This document shows positions 61,227 to 64,000 of a stretch of DNA of 64,000 nt, one piece after another. Each line of letters starts with the position of its first letter. Position 1 is the first letter of the stretch. Both the position numbers and the translations under genes were made by a program. This DNA comes from Candidatus Latescibacterota bacterium (GTDB lineage: Bacteria; Krumholzibacteriota; Krumholzibacteriia; JACNKJ01), in the NCBI GenBank assembly GCA_020633725.1, contig JACKDC010000003.1:1-64000 (forward strand). Direction: 5' to 3'. The notes under the pieces were generated by a model. The model made no database searches, was not told the DNA's origin, and worked only from the letters and a program-made list of their open reading frames with translations.

Positions 61227-61967
61227 ATGCGCCGCACCATGCCACGCACCCGTCTGCTCGTCATCGCCCTGTCGCTCGCCGCGCTCGCGGCCGTCTGCGC
61301 CTGCAACGATGATGGCCCCTCCGGGCCCGGCGCGCAGGACGAGCCCTTCGTCGTGACCTACACCTTCACGTCGGGTCCCAAGCCGGATGGCGACGGCATC
61401 ACCTGGCCGCCTTCGCCCCCCGGCCTCATCGACGACACGCCCAGCAACACGAGCTACAGCACCGACGAGAGCGTGGTCTTCCTCAACGACATCGGCAACC
61501 CCGTCTACTTCAACGACTCCACGCTCCTGCCCGACGACGCCTCCGTGGGCAACGGCATCGTGGACGACTGCCTCTGGGGCAACCCGCGGCCGATCAACTT
61601 CCCCATCGTCGAGACCTTCCGCGTCGATCTCCCGACGCAGGTGGACAGCATCGCCTTCGACTTCGCCTGGGCGCTGGGCGGGGCCACCGTGACCGACTCG
61701 CTGGAGCTTGCGCTCAGCCCGAGTCTCGGCGGCGGCGAGGCCCAGGGCCTCATCGTCCGCCTGCCCGACACCTGGGACGCCGGCGCGCCCTACCAGAACT
61801 CCCTCGGCCGGTCGGGACATGTCGAGCTGTCGCTGGAGATTCTGGCCAATCAGTACGACGTCCATCTCACCGGCATCCGCTCGATCTTCGTCTTTCTCTC
61901 GCCCGTGAGCGACGAGGGCACGAACGGGGCCTTCGCCATCGACAACCTGACTCTCGCGAAGTTCTAG
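61227..61967 (+). CDS. Predicted lipoprotein of unknown function
   Basis: This 246-residue protein begins at ATG 61227 with AGGAGG upstream. Its signal peptide has RTRLLVIALSLAALAAVCAC, with a lipobox-like VCAC, followed by a DDGPSGPG linker. The mature part is a beta-sandwich-like domain with TYTFTSGPKPDGDG, ESVVFLNDIGNPVYF, VDSIAFDFAWALGG and a final FAIDNLTLAKF strand, reminiscent of PEP-CTERM or carbohydrate-binding jelly-roll domains. I assign no function. Its stop overlaps the kinase stop by four bases. Confidence 0.7.
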   Translation: MRRTMPRTRLLVIALSLAALAAVCACNDDGPSGPGAQDEPFVVTYTFTSGPKPDGDGITWPPSPPGLIDDTPSNTSYSTDESVVFLNDIGNPVYFNDSTLLPDDASVGNGIVDDCLWGNPRPINFPIVETFRVDLPTQVDSIAFDFAWALGGATVTDSLELALSPSLGGGEAQGLIVRLPDTWDAGAPYQNSLGRSGHVELSLEILANQYDVHLTGIRSIFVFLSPVSDEGTNGAFAIDNLTLAKF

Positions 61968-64000
61968 CACCGGTCCAGTCGCATGCGCGCCAGCAGCGCC
62001 GCGTAGCGCGGATGCCCGTGCAGCGGATCCAGGCGCGGGTGCACCTTGAGCAGCACGAGGGTCTGGTCGTGCTCGTCGAAGGCGCGCTCCAGCCAGTCCA
62101 GCGCGGTCTCCACCTCGCCCAGGCTCGCGTAGATCGACCCGATCCCGTAGGGCGAGATGTAGCGCTCGGCCCGCATGGCGAGGAGCTGCTCCAGGATCGC
62201 GAGGGCGTCGTCGCGGCGGCCCATGCGCGCGTAGACGTGCGCCAGCCCCGACGACGGATCCGGCGCCGCGCCCGCCGCGATCACGCGCCCGCGCGTGTAC
62301 TCGGCGATCGCCTCCTCGTAGCGGCCGGAGAGCTCGAGCGCGCGGGCGAGGTCGGTGTGCCCGGCCAGGCTCTCGGCATCCATGGCGATGGCCGCGCGAT
62401 AGTGCTCCATGGCCTCCTCGTAGCGCCGCGCGTAGAAGTAGACGTCCCCCACCGACGTGCGCAGGATCACCGAGCTTGGCTCCAGCTCGCGCGCGCGGTG
62501 GATCAGGGGCAGCGCCGCGTCGTGGCGGGCGAGCCCCGTCAGCAGCAGGGCGTACCAGCGGTGGGCCGTGGCGTAGTCCGGATTGGCGGCGATCGCCCGC
62601 TCGTAGGACGCCGCCGCGGCGTCCCAGTCCCAGTCCCAGTGGCGATGGATGAAGCCCAGCGAGGTGTGCAGCTCGGCCAGCTCGGGATCCACCGCCAGCC
62701 CCTGCTCGGCCGCCGACTTCGCGCGCGGATAGGCCTGCTCGGGCGGCAGCGCCTTCACGTTGCCGAGGACGCTGTAGCTGTCGGCCAGGCCGGCGAAGGC
62801 GCGCGCGTAGAGCGGGTCGAGGGCGAGGGCCTTCTCGAAGAAGCCGATCGCCGTCTTCATGCCATCGGCCGTCTTCCAGCGGTTCCAGACGAAACGCCCC
62901 TGCAGGTAGGCCTCGTGCGCCTCCGCGTTCTCGGTGTGGCCGCGGGCGAGGCGCGCGCGCTGCTCGCGGCTCAGCTCGAGCCGCAGGTTCTCGCCGATCT
63001 CGCGGGCGATCTCGTGCTCGATCGCGAGCAGGTCCGCCGCCGGGCGCTGGTAGTGGGCGCCCCAGAGGCGCGTGCCGTCGCGGGCGTCCACCAGCTCGGT
63101 GCGCACGATGAGCCGGTCGCGATGGCGGCGCAGCCGTCCCGCCAGCACGGCCCGCACGCCGAGGGACTGGCCCAGCTCGCGCAGATCGCCCCCGGCACGC
63201 GACGCGCGCAGCACCGTGCTGCTGGCCATGACGCGCAGGCCCGGCAGGCGGCAGAGGTTGTCGATCAGCGTGTCGGCGATGCCCTCGCTCAGGTACTCGG
63301 CGTCCTCGTCGTCGCTCTCGTTGACGAAGGGGAGCACGGCCAGCGAGTCCAGGGCCTCGGCCTCGGCCGTGGGCGCCTGCGCCAGCAGGTCGAGGATGGC
63401 CGCCGCATCCAGCGCGCGCCGAGCGGCGGACTTGTCGAGGCAGCTGGCGAGAATGCGCCGAAGCCCTGCCGGCAGCGACGGCGCCGGGGCGGGCGGGGCG
63501 TCGCGCAGGATGGCGCTCGTGGTCTCGGGGAGGGACGCCCCGCGAAAGGGGTGCGCGCCGGTGAGCATCTCCTGGAGCATGACGCCGAAGGCGAAGAGGT
63601 CCGCCGCCGCTCCCACCGCCTCCCCCCGCAGCTGCTCCGGGGCCATGTAGGCGGGCGTGCCGACGAGCGCGCCGGGCCGCGTGTGCGCGCTCTGGGTGCT
63701 GTCGTCGTCCGTGGGCGCGAGCTGCACCTTGGCCAGGCCGAAGTCGAGGATCTTCGCGCCGGCCGCCGTCACGAAGACGTTCTCCGGCTTCAGATCCCGG
63801 TGCACGATCCCTCGCGCGTGGCTGGCGGCGAGGCCGGCGGCCACGTCCCGCGCGATCGCCGACGCCCGCGCCGGCGGCAGGGCGCCCTCGCGCGCGAGCA
63901 GCGCGCGCAGCGTTTCGCCCTCTAGCAGCTCGGTGACGACGAAGGTCAGGTCCGCGTCCCGCCCCAGCTCGAAGATCGCGAGGATGTTCGGGTGCGACAG
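61964..64000 (-). CDS. Ser/Thr protein kinase with TolB-like and TPR domains, N-terminus outside window
   Basis: The frame is open to the right edge, giving at least 678 residues. Visible are the end of the kinase N-lobe (LSHPNILAIFELGRD, VVTELLEGETL), the catalytic loop HRDLKPENVFV, DFGLAKV and the APE motif TPAYMAPEQLRG. After the kinase comes a FlgO/TolB-like nucleotide-cyclase-associated segment, LAVLPFVNESDDEDAEYLSEGIADTLI with VRAVLAGRLRRHRDRLIVRTELVDA. At least eight TPR units follow to the C-terminus. Such Hanks-type kinases sit in the cytosol or membrane and signal through protein-protein contacts. The substrate is unknown. The start codon is not visible. Confidence 0.9.
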   Translation of the reverse strand: MSHPNILAIFELGRDADLTFVVTELLEGETLRALLAREGALPPARASAIARDVAAGLAASHARGIVHRDLKPENVFVTAAGAKILDFGLAKVQLAPTDDDSTQSAHTRPGALVGTPAYMAPEQLRGEAVGAAADLFAFGVMLQEMLTGAHPFRGASLPETTSAILRDAPPAPAPSLPAGLRRILASCLDKSAARRALDAAAILDLLAQAPTAEAEALDSLAVLPFVNESDDEDAEYLSEGIADTLIDNLCRLPGLRVMASSTVLRASRAGGDLRELGQSLGVRAVLAGRLRRHRDRLIVRTELVDARDGTRLWGAHYQRPAADLLAIEHEIAREIGENLRLELSREQRARLARGHTENAEAHEAYLQGRFVWNRWKTADGMKTAIGFFEKALALDPLYARAFAGLADSYSVLGNVKALPPEQAYPRAKSAAEQGLAVDPELAELHTSLGFIHRHWDWDWDAAAASYERAIAANPDYATAHRWYALLLTGLARHDAALPLIHRARELEPSSVILRTSVGDVYFYARRYEEAMEHYRAAIAMDAESLAGHTDLARALELSGRYEEAIAEYTRGRVIAAGAAPDPSSGLAHVYARMGRRDDALAILEQLLAMRAERYISPYGIGSIYASLGEVETALDWLERAFDEHDQTLVLLKVHPRLDPLHGHPRYAALLARMRLDRC

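Overview
This window is very GC-rich and densely coded. It looks like a chromosome segment from an uncultured or little-studied Gram-negative bacterium of the FCB-related candidate phyla (Eisenbacteria, Krumholzibacteria or Latescibacteria type). The main evidence is five large exported proteins that end in an NPFNPxT-type Ig-like tail (FlgD-like or type IX secretion type A), together with LVIVD, BNR and C25-peptidase architectures. An Rrf2-controlled multihaem cytochrome operon, ferredoxin-dependent 2-oxoacid oxidoreductase and menaquinone-type Fe-S oxidoreductase point to respiratory anaerobic or facultative metabolism. The phylum assignment is inference.

Layout. 1-650: the end of a DUF2344-like gene and cutA. 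786-8090: a complete 2-oxoglutarate dehydrogenase operon (E1, E2, E3), followed by a MATE exporter and an SRPBCC protein. 8087-9504 (minus): a domain-only release factor, a conserved hypothetical and a peroxiredoxin whose active-site codon is TGA. 9582-10046: gene-poor DNA with hairpins, a very long Shine-Dalgarno, a strong minus-strand terminator and a 138-bp inverted-repeat element. 10124-12322: an LVIVD-repeat secreted protein. 12346-15663 (minus): Rrf2 regulator, octahaem HAO-like cytochrome and NapC/NirT-type cytochrome. 15804-20033: two exported proteins. 20190-20340: tRNA-Ala(CGC) and tRNA-Val(CAC). 20474-30556: Hsp20, an aminotransferase, a CapA-like protein and a gingipain-type C25 protease. 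30627-33485: a second MATE exporter and a second LVIVD protein. 33704-39763: thiolase, aldolase-like protein, O-antigen ligase, acetyltransferase, MsrA and a PfkB kinase. 39760-48490 (minus): BNR-repeat protein, LeuRS, ApbE, DUF3570, DUF4266 and MutY. 48573-49109: MoaB. 49105-49342 (minus): a probable structured small RNA. 49367-53634 (minus): an Fe-S type Rrf2 regulator, SpoIIE-type phosphatase, a SelW-like selenoprotein and a copper P-type ATPase. 53728-60411: a small exported protein, an orphan ParA, a 2-oxoacid:ferredoxin oxidoreductase operon and a membrane Fe-S (EMO/HdrD-like) oxidoreductase. 60425-64000: a VIT1-family transporter, a lipoprotein and a protein kinase with TPRs that runs off the right edge.

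The most notable result is two independent genes in which an in-frame TGA falls exactly at a known redox selenocysteine position: the peroxidatic site of a peroxiredoxin and the CxxU site of a SelW/Rdx protein. Each TGA is followed at the right distance by a G/C hairpin with GU in its loop, as expected for a bacterial SECIS. Ordinary ORF calling breaks or misses both genes. No selA, selB, selC or selD gene is in the window, so Sec decoding must be confirmed elsewhere in the genome.
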